Shown here: in pieces, positions 7,368 to 16,741 of the stretch
How positions within the stretch are numbered: position 1 is the stretch's first letter
Layout of the letters: every line of letters begins with the position of its first letter
Assembly (NCBI RefSeq): GCF_045865695.1
Contig: NZ_BAACAP010000251.1
Coordinates: 124,001-188,000, forward strand
Length of the DNA: 64,000 nucleotides
Direction of reading: 5' to 3'
From: Scytonema sp045865695
Lineage (GTDB): Bacteria > Cyanobacteriota > Cyanobacteriia > Cyanobacteriales > Nostocaceae
Notes under the pieces: model-generated
The model's database searches: none
What the model saw: the letters and a program-made list of their open reading frames with translations, nothing else
What the model was told of the DNA's origin: nothing
Translations under genes and position numbers: made by a program

Positions 7368-9434
7368 ATGCTGGAAAAGGCAGAGGAAGCCTTAGAGTTA
7401 CCTATGGAACCTGACTTAGAGCTGGATATGCAACTGCTTCGGCAACAGATTGCCAAACTAACAGAGGCAAATGTTACCTTGCAAACCGAACTTGCTAAGT
7501 GTCGGCAAGCAGAAGTTGCGCTGCAAGGCAAGATAACACAAGCGTATCGAGAGCTTAACAAGTTGAAAGGTGCCGAGCAACTAGCCCACCGACAAACAAC
7601 AGTCTTAGTCCGCACGCTAGAAGAACTAGTCGAGAATCCAGATCTAGACAGATTTTTAGGTCAGGTAATGATTGCCATTGCTCAGCAGTTAAATGTCCCC
7701 ATTACTAGTGTTTGGCTAGTAGATTCAGCCAAAGAAGTCGCTTACCTGTATATGATGTGCTACGAGGGGCAGATTCTAACTGGGGAACAGCAGTTGGGAC
7801 ATCCCAATGCAACGGTGCCAGATTCTATAGCTGACAGTGCTGCGTGGCAAACTGTCTATTCAGCTCGTCGTCTGGTCATTCACAGTAACATCGCCAATAA
7901 TCCTGTGTTTAAGCCATCACAACGCGAGTGGCTGATAGCTCACAGTATAAGTAAGCTGCTCTCAGTACCCCTACTACTCGGCTCGGAGACAATTGGCAAG
8001 TTGACTCTGGCTCTTAAAGACGGCAACTTTACAGCCGAATCGGTTAAGCTAAGCCAAGCACTGGCACACCAAGTCACGCTCGCCTTGCATATAAACCGCT
8101 TAGTTGAGCTAAGTCGGGAGACTGCCATTCTTCAAGAGCGAAATCGCTTAACCCAGGAGCGTGCAGCCGAGCTAGCAAAGGCAAACGAAGTGTTACAGGC
8201 TGAGATTACTGAACGCCACCGTGCCGAACAAGTGTCCCGAGGGCAGACAGAAACCCTGGTTAAGGTTCTCACAGTTCTGAATGCAGAGCCTGTCCTGAAC
8301 GACAACTTTCTTGGCTATGTGCTGCAAGCAATTGCCGAACAGTTAGGCGAGTGTTCTGGCGGTGTCTGGCTGTACGACCAAATACAAGACAATACAGTAT
8401 TGCATGTCAACTACGAGGATAGTCAGATCCAACCCGTAGCACAGACCTCTACTTGCGTCCCTTTATCACAAAATCCGCTTAGGAAGTGGGATGAAGAATA
8501 TCTGCCGTTGCTACGGGAGAAAAAGATTTTGATCCACAAGGAACAGGATTTTACCCAATCGTTTGCATACGCCCCTTACTGCACAAGCTTGGCAAAGCGG
8601 GGGATTAAGACAATTCTTATTGTTCCTCTTGTTTTCGCACAGACACTCTTAGGATACCTTACCATACGCAGCAAGAAGCAGCGCGACTACAAGCTTGAGG
8701 AGTTGGAACTAGCTCGCGTGTTGGCGTATCAAGCTAGCTTAGCCATTCAGATCGCTCGGTTAGCCAAGCAAGCGCAAGAATCGGCAGTGCTGGAGGAACG
8801 CAATCGCATGGCGAGGGAGCTCCACGATAATTTAGCACAGGGCTTTACTGGTATTGTGGTACAGTTGGAAGGTGCTGAAAACGTCCTGACCAAGGCACCC
8901 CAGAAAGCGCAAATGCGCCTTAATCGGGCACGCCAGTTAGCCCGTGAAAGTCTCGCTGAGGTGCGCCGTTCAGTGCGGGCGTTACGTCCTCAAGCACTCG
9001 AAGCAAGCGATTTAGCACGTGCCTTGGTTAGCATCGCCGAAAGGATGACCCAGGACACATCGGTTAAAGTGAGTTTTCAAGTGACTGGTACGTATGTTTT
9101 GTTACAGCCAAATGTAGAAGAAAATCTGCTACGCATATGTCAGGAAGCACTGACCAATGTCTTAAAACATACTTGTGCCACCAATGTATGGATTGAGTTA
9201 GTCTATACTCGTCAAGAGGTCTGCCTGAGCGTGCATGATGATGGACAAGGCTTTGACCTTGACTCGCAGCGGCAGGTAGGAAATTCTGAAGCAGAGAGTA
9301 CTGGAGTCGGTTTCGGTCTAACTAGTATGCGCGAACGAGCTGAGTACGTTGGCGGACGCTTGACCATAACTAGTAAGCTCGGTCAAGGAACAAAAGTTAG
9401 CGTTGCGATACCAGTTCTCCCAAATACCAAGTAA
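7368..9434 (+). CDS. GAF-domain sensor histidine kinase (NarX/LuxR-type)
   Basis: This soluble 688-aa kinase has an N-terminal coiled coil (~1-85) and two GAF-like sensor domains (~95-240 and ~300-460). A HisKA_3 dimerisation domain contains the phospho-acceptor in ARELHDNLAQGFTGIV (His ~486), and a HATPase_c domain follows (ICQEALTNVLKH, HDDGQGFD, GFGLTSMRERAEYVGG). No membrane segment is present, so it senses a cytoplasmic signal or ligand. A TTG at 7344 would add eight residues; ATG 7368 is preferred. The response regulator 61 bp downstream is the obvious partner. Confidence 0.9.
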   Translation: MLEKAEEALELPMEPDLELDMQLLRQQIAKLTEANVTLQTELAKCRQAEVALQGKITQAYRELNKLKGAEQLAHRQTTVLVRTLEELVENPDLDRFLGQVMIAIAQQLNVPITSVWLVDSAKEVAYLYMMCYEGQILTGEQQLGHPNATVPDSIADSAAWQTVYSARRLVIHSNIANNPVFKPSQREWLIAHSISKLLSVPLLLGSETIGKLTLALKDGNFTAESVKLSQALAHQVTLALHINRLVELSRETAILQERNRLTQERAAELAKANEVLQAEITERHRAEQVSRGQTETLVKVLTVLNAEPVLNDNFLGYVLQAIAEQLGECSGGVWLYDQIQDNTVLHVNYEDSQIQPVAQTSTCVPLSQNPLRKWDEEYLPLLREKKILIHKEQDFTQSFAYAPYCTSLAKRGIKTILIVPLVFAQTLLGYLTIRSKKQRDYKLEELELARVLAYQASLAIQIARLAKQAQESAVLEERNRMARELHDNLAQGFTGIVVQLEGAENVLTKAPQKAQMRLNRARQLARESLAEVRRSVRALRPQALEASDLARALVSIAERMTQDTSVKVSFQVTGTYVLLQPNVEENLLRICQEALTNVLKHTCATNVWIELVYTRQEVCLSVHDDGQGFDLDSQRQVGNSEAESTGVGFGLTSMRERAEYVGGRLTITSKLGQGTKVSVAIPVLPNTK

Positions 9435-9495
9435 GCGCGATCGCAAGCTGTCTGGCAATTCCCAACTCTTCAATAGTTGAAACAAAGTAGTACAC

Positions 9496-10143
9496 ATGAG
9501 TGAAAAGGAACTGGTTCACAAAGAACAAATCCGTGTTCTGGTCGCAGACGATCACCCCGTTGTGCGCGAAGGTCTAGCTTGTATCATCGAAGACTCTAAG
9601 GATATGCTCGTTGCAGGCGTTGCCGCAAATGGACACGAAGCAGTGGAACTCTTCAGCCAGTATAAGCCTGATATTACTCTTATGGATCTGCGGATGCCAC
9701 AAATGGAAGGTGTCGAAGCTATAACGCTCATCCGCCAACAATCAGCAAACGCCCGCATTATTGTGCTGACGACTTACGATAGTGACGAAGATATTTACCG
9801 CGCCTTACGTGCTGGCGCGATGGCATATCTACTTAAAGACACATCGCGCCAAGAGTTGCTCAACACAATCCGTGCTGTACACGCAGGTCAGAAGCGCATC
9901 TCACCGGAGATGGCACTCAAATTGGTCGAGCGACTAAATAGCCCGGAACTCTCCGCCCGCGAGGTAGAGGTCTTACGCCTGATTGTCGCTGGTAAAAGCA
10001 ACAGCGAAATCGGTACGACACTTTACATTACCGAAGGCACAGTTAAAACTCATGTCAAGACTATTTTAAAGAAGTTAGAAGCTAGCGATCGGACTTCTGC
10101 GGCAACCACGGCGCTCAAACGTGGTCTCGTGCGGCTGGATTGA
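9496..10143 (+). CDS. NarL/FixJ family response regulator
   Basis: The 215-aa protein has a receiver domain with the acidic pair at residues 18-19 (VADDHPVVREGL), the phosphorylated Asp64 in TLMDLRMP, and Lys in AYLLKDTSR. A C-terminal LuxR-type helix-turn-helix follows (LSAREVEVLRLIVAGKSNSE, then TEGTVKTHVKTIL). Phosphorylation by the adjacent HisKA_3 kinase would activate DNA binding. The target genes are unknown; the divergent FAD oxidoreductase or the redox genes further downstream are possible. Confidence 0.93.
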   Translation: MSEKELVHKEQIRVLVADDHPVVREGLACIIEDSKDMLVAGVAANGHEAVELFSQYKPDITLMDLRMPQMEGVEAITLIRQQSANARIIVLTTYDSDEDIYRALRAGAMAYLLKDTSRQELLNTIRAVHAGQKRISPEMALKLVERLNSPELSAREVEVLRLIVAGKSNSEIGTTLYITEGTVKTHVKTILKKLEASDRTSAATTALKRGLVRLD

Positions 10144-10217
10144 CATTTGCCTACTGCCTGGTTGTCAAAGAAGCGTTGAATCGTGCGAGTTGTGGTCTCG
10201 CGAACTGCCGTAATTGA

Positions 10218-11906
10218 CTATCCGTTCTGCTCACTTAAAAACTGATGTACCTGGCTGATGATGATTGCCCCCTCACCCACCGCTGAGGCAACACGCTTCA
10301 CAGAACCAGAGCGTACATCGCCAGCAGCGAAGATACCAGGAACACTGGTCTCCAGGATCATCGGGTGTCTTTGTAATTTCCAGACTTCACGATCGATAAG
10401 CTGAACACCTGTACAAACAAAGCCTTTCTCATCCAGCGTCAAGCAGTTTTGCAACCAATGGGTATTCGGAACTGCACCAATCATTAGAAAGACATAGCGA
10501 ATATTATGCGTTTCGGTTGTATCAGTGCGGCTATTATGCCAAGTCACTTCTGCTAGATGCCTATCACCGTTTAAGGCAGTGATTTCAGTCTGTGTATGTA
10601 GAGTGATTCGCTCCGAGGCGTTGATGCGATCGATTAAGTAATCAGACATACTCGCTTTCAGATTCTCACCGCGTACCAGCATATGAACGTGGCTGGCATA
10701 ACCGGATAAGAAGACAGCCGCTTGTCCGGCTGAATTCCCACCTCCTACAACAATGACTTGCTCGTTCTGGCAGAAACTTCCTTCCATCGCCGTTGCGGCA
10801 TAATAAACCCCCGCATTGTCAAAGGGATGATCGAAATTCAGAGTTCGATACCGCGCACCAGAGGCTACTACAACGGTTTTAGTCTGAATCTTTGTTTGAT
10901 TATCTAACGTCAGGGTGAACGGTTGTCTTTGGCAATCAATATTGTTGACAGAAAAGGGAAGTGCAATGGTTGCGCCGAACTTCTGAGCCTGCACCTGTGC
11001 CCTTCCAGCCAGAGCCTGCCCAGAAATTCCAGTAGGGAAACCCAGATAGTTTTCAATTTTTGAGCTAGTGCCAGCCTGTCCCCCTGGCGCTTCAGCCTCT
11101 ATCACTACAGTATCTAAGGCTTCTGAAGCAGCATAAACAGCAGCGGAAAGCCCAGCAGGTCCACCACCAATAATAGCGACGTCATAGATATGGTCTGGTG
11201 GCAGTGTCTCGACTAAGCCAAGGCATTCAGCTAATTGTAAGTTAGAAGGATTGTACAACAGCTCCTCGCCCAAGTGAATGTACACCACTGGGAAATTTTC
11301 TTCTTCAATGTCAACATCTTTCAAAAAAGCTGTTTCCTGGCAGGCAGTATCATAATCAAGTACCTCCAAAGGATAGCCGTTGCGGCGTAAAAATCTTTCA
11401 ATTCGCAGCTTATCAGCAGATTCTTTCATCGCAATCAGCGTGACAGAGCCTTGTTGGTGGGAAATAAAGCCCATCCGACGGAGAATAAACGCTCGCATGA
11501 CCAATTCACCGATATCCGGCTCAGCAGTCATCAGTTTGTGAAACTGCGGGCGATGAAAGCGCAATACACTCCCGTCCTCGCCCATACGACCGCCGACCAA
11601 AATTTGTCGGTCATTCAATAAATCTAATTCTCCAGTGAACTGATGTTCCCGGTGTACAGTAAACACATTCAGCCCATCACGTCGATGCTCGTAAATCTCT
11701 ATATTGCCCTGCAATACGATAAAAAAATCAACGCTACGTTGCCCTCGCTCAAACAGGATAGTTCCTTTTGGCAAAAATTCTTCCTGACCGAGCAATCTGG
11801 CTCGCTGAATCTGCTCCTCTGTCAAGATGGGGAACGTTTGAGCAGTACGGACATAAGGATCTGTTGGATCGAATGGATTGGCTGGTCTATCAAAATTTGT
11901 TTCCAT
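10218..11906 (-). CDS. cNMP-binding / thioredoxin-reductase-like FAD oxidoreductase
   Basis: The 562-aa protein has three parts. Residues ~30-140 are a cyclic-nucleotide-binding-like domain (FLPKGTILFERGQRSVDFFI). Residues ~160-230 are a glutaredoxin-like fold (MKESADKLRIERFLRRNGYP). Residues ~235-562 form a pyridine nucleotide-disulphide oxidoreductase with a FAD motif (VAIIGGGPAGLSAAVYAA), an NADPH motif (VIVVGGGNSAGQAAVF) and the C-terminal FAD motif PGIFAAGDVR. The CxxC redox pair of thioredoxin reductase is replaced (GVYYAATAMEG), so it should not reduce thioredoxin by the classical route. ATG 11906, with GAGAAG upstream, is preferred over an in-frame TTG at 11924. Confidence 0.88.
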   Translation of the reverse strand: METNFDRPANPFDPTDPYVRTAQTFPILTEEQIQRARLLGQEEFLPKGTILFERGQRSVDFFIVLQGNIEIYEHRRDGLNVFTVHREHQFTGELDLLNDRQILVGGRMGEDGSVLRFHRPQFHKLMTAEPDIGELVMRAFILRRMGFISHQQGSVTLIAMKESADKLRIERFLRRNGYPLEVLDYDTACQETAFLKDVDIEEENFPVVYIHLGEELLYNPSNLQLAECLGLVETLPPDHIYDVAIIGGGPAGLSAAVYAASEALDTVVIEAEAPGGQAGTSSKIENYLGFPTGISGQALAGRAQVQAQKFGATIALPFSVNNIDCQRQPFTLTLDNQTKIQTKTVVVASGARYRTLNFDHPFDNAGVYYAATAMEGSFCQNEQVIVVGGGNSAGQAAVFLSGYASHVHMLVRGENLKASMSDYLIDRINASERITLHTQTEITALNGDRHLAEVTWHNSRTDTTETHNIRYVFLMIGAVPNTHWLQNCLTLDEKGFVCTGVQLIDREVWKLQRHPMILETSVPGIFAAGDVRSGSVKRVASAVGEGAIIISQVHQFLSEQNG

Positions 11907-12067
11907 TGATAGGATTCTTCTCAATCACTTTTATTATAGATGAGGAAATGCTTAAGCAGAGGAGTAAGTGAACTGGAGTAATCCAGAGTAAAACGGAGTA
12001 ATTCGTCTTACTGACTCCGCCATGACTCAACTTTGAACCAGTTTCAAAGTTACCCGTAAGGGTTGGT

Positions 12068-12178
12068 TTAGGTCTGCTTAGGAGTGATGACGCGCGGGAG
12101 ATTAGCCAGTCTCAAGCGTCGGGCAAGGAACATGGCTGCGTCACACAGTGCAACACCAAAACCCATAAACACAAGCTC
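12068..12178 (-). pseudogene. membrane-protein-like C-terminal fragment
   Basis: A 36-codon frame bounded by stops reads ELVFMGFGVALCDAAMFLAR and ends LPRVITPKQT. It looks protein-like and hydrophobic but has no start and no recognised family. It lies in a 950 bp stretch that holds no intact gene. Confidence 0.3.
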
Positions 12179-12238
12179 TTAAGCAGTGTCGAGGCAAACA
12201 ATACCCCGCAAGGGAGCGCTCAAATGAGCAACAAGGTA

Positions 12239-12275
12239 AATTTGGGGTTCGGTTAAGTCCGATTAACCCCAAATT
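12239..12275 (+). repeat. inverted repeat / hairpin
   Basis: The arms aatttggggtt (12239-12249) and aaccccaaatt (12265-12275) pair perfectly around a cggttaagtccg-type inner stem. There is no T-run. It lies in a gene-poor stretch between the FAD oxidoreductase and pirin genes; function unknown. Confidence 0.5.
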
Positions 12276-12363
12276 ACTCCAAATAATTCCGAAATAATGA
12301 AACTTGGTAGCATGACGGGACGGATTTGATTGCCATCCTTAAGCGTCGTCTTGCTGAAATGTT

Positions 12364-12555
12364 TCAGGACATGACGAAACCGCATCGACGGTTCCAACAG
12401 CATTGTTTCCAATGGCATTCACCGAATCCAACCCCGATTGCTTCTACCTTCAGCCGGATTTCGCCAGAACCAGGTTCAGCTACAGGATGTGTTTCATACT
12501 TCATTACCTCTGGTTCGCCAGTTCCGTAAATCCGAACGATCGTATTTTCTTTCAT
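12364..12555 (-). pseudogene. alcohol dehydrogenase/quinone reductase N-terminal relic
   Basis: The first ~46 residues (MKENTIVRIYGTGEPEVMKY, then PVAEPGSGEIRLKVEAIGVG) match the N-terminus of zinc-type or quinone-reductase-type medium-chain dehydrogenases. The pattern stops before the catalytic domain and the Rossmann fold. The frame ends 17 codons later in unrelated sequence. It is a deletion remnant on the strand opposite the nearby intact quinone oxidoreductase at 16.7 kb. Confidence 0.65.
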
Positions 12556-12858
12556 CTAAAAACCTTCGTGAGCGGGGAACATGAGCGTCTTTAGACCAAA
12601 AAGGAACCGCGACACGTGCCATTTTAATGGCAGTCCAAATATCTTAGAAAACATACGAGTAACCGTCCTTTTTATGAATATGCTTGCAATATTTATGACT
12701 GATTCCTTGAACTAATCCAGGGGTAGAAAGTACTCCTCCTTAAGAAGAGTCGTGCGGTTGCTCTTTAGAGGCAGCTGAATTTGCCATAAATGAGCGATGG
12801 CAAGAAAGAAACTTGTTTCTACTCTTAATAAATAGAGTTTGGTACAAGGTAGCAGGTA

Positions 12859-13557
12859 ATGATTGAACTTCGACTAGCCCAGGAAAGAGGTCACACGCAG
12901 TTTGGCGGGCTGGACTCTTACCACACGTTTTCCTTCGGCTCCTATCACGATCCGCGCTACCTTGGTTTTCGCGATCTCCTAGCTCTCAATGAAGTTTGCG
13001 TGCAAACTGGCTGCGGTATCCCAGCACACGCTCACCAAGACGTAGAAATACTCCTCTACGTTCTTAAAGGCAGTCTCGTGCATGAAGACAGCTTAGGCAA
13101 CCATGCGCTCGTCCATACTGGTGACATAGAGTGCATGAGTGCTGGAACTGGCATCGCACACTCCAAAGTTAATCTTTCTGCGACTGAACTCGTTCATCTG
13201 TTGCAAATTTGGCTCGTACCCGAACAAGAAGGATTGCCACCCTGTTACGAACACAAAACATTTTCCTTTAAGGAACGACGCAACGTGCTACGCCTAGTCG
13301 CTTCCCAACATGGTCGCGATGGGTCTTTAACTATCCACCAAGATGCCTTGCTCTACCTCACCACCCTAGATAAGGAGCAACAAGCCGTCTATCACCTCAG
13401 CAGAAGCCGCCATGCCTGGATACAGGTGATGCGGGGGGAGGCGATGCTCAATGGTACTCCAATTAAAGCAGGTGATGGTGCCGCAGTGCGTGACGAAGAA
13501 CGACTGGCGATCGCTGCTATTAATACGGCGGAAGTGCTGTTATTGGAACTAGCTTGA
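12859..13557 (+). CDS. pirin family protein (YhhW-like)
   Basis: The 232-aa bicupin has the pirin motifs: the N-terminal FGGLDSYHTFSFGSYHDPRY, the metal ligands in PAHAHQDVEILLYVLKG, and HTGDIECMSAGTGIAHSK. A second, degenerate cupin domain follows. YhhW-type members bind a metal and some have quercetin 2,3-dioxygenase activity; the physiological substrate is usually unknown. A weak AGG lies upstream of the ATG. It is the first gene of a + strand series of small redox enzymes. Confidence 0.92.
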   Translation: MIELRLAQERGHTQFGGLDSYHTFSFGSYHDPRYLGFRDLLALNEVCVQTGCGIPAHAHQDVEILLYVLKGSLVHEDSLGNHALVHTGDIECMSAGTGIAHSKVNLSATELVHLLQIWLVPEQEGLPPCYEHKTFSFKERRNVLRLVASQHGRDGSLTIHQDALLYLTTLDKEQQAVYHLSRSRHAWIQVMRGEAMLNGTPIKAGDGAAVRDEERLAIAAINTAEVLLLELA

Positions 13558-13628
13558 TGAGGAAACAAGCCATAATGACCAAAAGCTACTCATCCTGATA
13601 AACAACTCATATATTAAGGAGATAAGCC

Positions 13629-14066
13629 GTGCAATTGACATTGATACCAAAAGAACGCGAAGAATTTAAGAACTTGGTGCAGGATTACCTCGCTGCTTGG
13701 AGTCCTGGGCGTAATTCATTTGAAATCAGTTCTGCAGAACGCTTTTACAGCAAAGGAGCCGAACTAACCGCCTACGATGTGTTCCACACTGACGGGGTTA
13801 TCAAAGGTTGGGATAACTACAAGGCTGAATTAACTCGGATTATGAATAGCTTTGCCGATTTCAATATTATCCTAAACAAGGACGATTTGGAGGTATTTCG
13901 CCAAGGTGATATTGCCTGGACAGCTTGCTACTTCAAAATCCAAGGAACTTTCAAGAGCGGTCAATCGGTTGAGACAGTTGGTCGTGCATCACTTGTTTGG
14001 CAACGGCAAGACGACGGACGCTGGTTAATTGTTCACGAACATTCTTCAGCGCCAATTATGAGTTGA
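13629..14066 (+). CDS. SnoaL/NTF2-like family protein
   Basis: The 145-aa protein has the cone-shaped NTF2-like fold pattern: an N-terminal helix with the LVQDYLAAW motif, FYSKGAELTAYDVFHTDGVI, then GWDNYKAEL, and a strand-rich C-terminus (DIAWTACYFKIQGTFKSG, WQRQDDGRWLIVHEHSSAP). Such proteins are often ligand-binding or low-activity isomerase/hydrolase enzymes. The start is a GTG following AGGAGATAAGCC, a good ribosome-binding site that decides the start. It sits between pirin and an NmrA gene. Confidence 0.85.
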   Translation: MQLTLIPKEREEFKNLVQDYLAAWSPGRNSFEISSAERFYSKGAELTAYDVFHTDGVIKGWDNYKAELTRIMNSFADFNIILNKDDLEVFRQGDIAWTACYFKIQGTFKSGQSVETVGRASLVWQRQDDGRWLIVHEHSSAPIMS

Positions 14067-14178
14067 ACTCGACTTCATCCATTTTATTTAGCTTTGACCA
14101 TTTGGGATTTTTGCCAGAGGCGGGCATCCACAATCAATAGCAATGAATGTTTCTTACCGTATAGAGCAAGTTAGGAGC

Positions 14179-15195
14179 ATGAACAAACCAACTGCACGTA
14201 CAATTCTCGTAATTGGAGCAACAGGTGCAATGGGTCGCCCTATTGTTAGCCGACTGCTGGCTGATGAAAATAATAACTGGCACATTCGTGCTTTTACTTG
14301 TAATCCTGAAAGCTCTCATGCACAACAACTTCTCGAAATGGGCAAGGAAGGAAACCGAGTTGAGCTTTTTCAAGGTGACATTAATGACTCTGCTAGTGTT
14401 GCAGCAGCAATGGAAGGTGTATATGGTGTGTTTTGCAATACCAATTTCTGGGAAAGTTGCACTGTAAGCGCCGAACGCGAACAGGGATTGCGATCGCTTG
14501 AAGCAGCACGTACTGCTGGAGTGCAACACTTTGTGTATTCGTCATTAGATTCCTGTGTTACCCTGTCTCACGGTCGCCTTCCAGTGCCTCATTTTGACTC
14601 TAAAGCTGCGGTGGAGCATGAAATTAACTGGCGACGTTCTGAGGAATTCATGAATCAGGAATCTGATGGTTGGTATTCGCGCCACGTCACTGTGCTTGTC
14701 ACATTACCTTACATTGAGAACGTTAAGCAATTTGCTGTACCCGAACAGGGTACACTGAGTGATGGCCGTGAAGGAGTCATTTTCAGATTGCCAATGGCTG
14801 ATGCAGTCTGGCCAATGGTAGCGCTTGATGATATTGCTTTCTTCACTGCTCACATCTTCGCACATCCAGAAGAATGAGGTGGTAAGACATTGCCGATTGG
14901 AAGTGAAAGCCTCACGTTTGGGGAAATTGCCGCTGCGCTGGAGCGTGTAACAGGCGTTGGAGCCGAATACAGTCCGATGACTCTAGAAGAATATGCTGCC
15001 CTCGACATTCCCAATGTCCACGATCAGGTTAATATGCTGCAATTTTTCATTGAGTACGGATTGCCACGGGATTACGAATCGCTGTTGAAAATTCACCCAG
15101 ACTTGATGAGCTTCGAGAAGTGGCTCAGGAAAACTGGCTGGCGGGGCGAACCTAGTGAAGTGCAGAAAGATGCCATGACTGGTAGCAAGAAGTAG
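14179..15195 (+). pseudogene. NmrA-family NAD(P)-binding protein, one TGA inside
   Basis: The Rossmann start ILVIGATGAMGRPIVSRL and NmrA features (VELFQGDINDSASVAAAMEG, FVYSSLDSC) are followed by a TGA at 14875-14877 after FAHPEE. The same frame resumes GGKTLPIGSESLTFGEIAAA and continues to 15195. NmrA homologues have Trp at the stop position, so a TGG-to-TGA change is likely. Without the stop the protein would be 338 aa, normal for the family. The first 232 residues alone keep the nucleotide-binding domain but lose the C-terminal substrate region. ATG 14143 is an alternative start; ATG 14179 follows TAGGAG closely. Confidence 0.8.
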
Positions 15196-15210
15196 AAACA
15201 AGAACAAACT

Positions 15211-15361
15211 ATGAATTATAAACCCACCATTCTCGTTCTCGGTGCTACAACTAACTCTGACTGGTCAACAAAGCTACCCTGTGACAGAGACGATTCGCAG
15301 AATTGGTGCCGTCAATCAAATTGAAGATGATGTAGCCAGCCTCTTCTTCAAACAGGTGTAA
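15211..15361 (+). pseudogene. NmrA/NAD(P)-binding relic with internal deletion
   Basis: ATG 15211 reads MNYKPTILVLGAT, a Rossmann start. A frameshifting deletion then joins it to a C-terminal block reading LTGQQSYPVTETIRRIGAVN, QIEDDVASLFFKQV and a stop at 15359-15361. About 250 residues of the middle are missing. It is one of several deletion-scarred dehydrogenase genes here. Confidence 0.6.
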
Positions 15362-15423
15362 TTGTCGCTGTAAAGACTTAGCAGATTAGTCGTAAACGCT
15401 GTTGTTAAGCAAGGATAAAGACT

Positions 15424-16332
15424 ATGGTTAATGAGGAAAGTTTCAACACCAGATTTACTCATTGCACGGCTGAAGTCAATGGTATTCGTTTACACTACGT
15501 TACGGGAGGCAGGGAGAACGGGGAAGCAGTCTTGCTCCTTCACGGCTATCCACAAACCTGGTACGGGTGGCGGAAGGTGATGCCCACGCTTGCCGAGCGC
15601 TATAGGCTTTACGTACCGGATATGCGTGGCTTGGGTGAGAGTAGCCGTCCTGCCGATGGCGACTACACGAAGAAAGCAGTGGCTGACGATGTTTATAAGC
15701 TGTTGCAAAGTTTGGGGATCGATCGTGTCTACGTCGCGGGTCAGGATATGGGCGCACCTGTTGCCTACAGCCTTGCTGCTCAGCATCCCGATCTCGTGGC
15801 TGCGGTGGCTTTGATCGATTCTGGTATTCCAGGTTTGGGACTAGAGGCAGCAATGAATCCGGCTCAAGGTGGCTCTTGGCACTTTGGCTTCTTTGCAGCC
15901 CCAGAGTTTCCCGAAATGCTAACCAAGGGACGCGAAAAAGAGTTTTTGACGAAATTCGCTTTCAGGTCGCACTATGTGTATCGGCAAGAGGCTATCACCG
16001 ATGCCGACATTGAGGAATATCTCCGCTCCTACGTGGCTCCTGGTGGCATGAGTGCAGGCTTTGGCTACTACCGCGCTTTCGCCCAAGATGCGATCGACAA
16101 TGCCACTTTAGGCAAGACACCGCTCTTGATGCCATTTCTTGCAGTAGGCGGCGACAAAGGAAGTGGTAACTTTATGCTTACCAACGTCGCTCGTACAGCC
16201 TCAAATGTGCGCGGTGTTATCCTCGAAAATTGCGGTCACTTTGTTTATGACGAGTGCCCTGTTGAACTGAGTCAGCAACTTCTATCTTTCTTTGAACAAG
16301 AATGTTTTGGTGCAGTAAAGGAGAAACTATGA
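15424..16332 (+). CDS. alpha/beta hydrolase (epoxide hydrolase-like)
   Basis: The 302-aa enzyme shows the HGYP oxyanion motif (VLLLHGYPQTWYGWRKVMP), the nucleophile Asp in VAGQDMGAPVAYSLA, and the catalytic His in ENCGHFVYDECP. It also has a cap domain with Tyr residues, the pattern of soluble epoxide hydrolases and haloacetate dehalogenases. The HGYP plus Asp nucleophile favours an epoxide hydrolase. It is cytoplasmic. Its TGA overlaps the ATG of the next (decayed) NmrA/SDR frame, showing former translational coupling. Confidence 0.9.
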   Translation: MVNEESFNTRFTHCTAEVNGIRLHYVTGGRENGEAVLLLHGYPQTWYGWRKVMPTLAERYRLYVPDMRGLGESSRPADGDYTKKAVADDVYKLLQSLGIDRVYVAGQDMGAPVAYSLAAQHPDLVAAVALIDSGIPGLGLEAAMNPAQGGSWHFGFFAAPEFPEMLTKGREKEFLTKFAFRSHYVYRQEAITDADIEEYLRSYVAPGGMSAGFGYYRAFAQDAIDNATLGKTPLLMPFLAVGGDKGSGNFMLTNVARTASNVRGVILENCGHFVYDECPVELSQQLLSFFEQECFGAVKEKL

Positions 16333-16667
16333 TTTTGGTAGCTGGTGCAACCAGCACTGTTGGACAAGAGTTAATCAAACGTCTTACTAGGCTGGGTCTT
16401 CCGGTGCGTGTCCTTGTACGCAACTCGAAGACGTTACAGATTCACTACGCATGGAATTGGCACAGAACCGAAATCGGTGTTGCCTGTATCGAATCAGCCG
16501 GAGTTACCACGGGCATTTATGACGGTTGGCAACAGAACAAGAGTGATTACTTCGTGAGAGAAGAACCGATCGAACCAGAAGACGTTGCACGGGCCATTCG
16601 TTTCATTCTGGAACAGCCTGCTCATGTCCGCATTCCCAAACTGGCCGTCTTTCCAGCGGCTCATTGA
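16329..16667 (+). pseudogene. NmrA N-terminus joined to SDR C-terminus (relic)
   Basis: From ATG 16329 the frame reads an NmrA-like start (MILVAGATSTVGQELIKRLT, then VRVLVRN). It then crosses a junction near 16428 into the C-terminal part of a short-chain dehydrogenase. That part carries a one-base frameshift around 16470 (before it, another frame reads VTDSLRMELAQNR; after it the open frame reads IGVACIESAGVTTGIYDG) and ends EPEDVARAIRFILEQP, HVRIPKLAVFPAAH. Neither enzyme is complete. Confidence 0.6.
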
Positions 16668-16741
16668 CAGAAGATTTTTGGTTAAGTCTGTCAACGCTCA
16701 ACTGATTGTTTGCATGGAGTATTTAGATAGTGGAGAAAACA

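Noticed and set aside
2154..15195. UGA/UAG recoding (stops at positions that are Trp in homologues at 3684 and 14875, and a TGA at 2154)
   Set aside because: Intact genes in the window use TGG for Trp and TGA/TAG as stops, and the affected genes lie among other pseudogenes; independent mutations explain this better.
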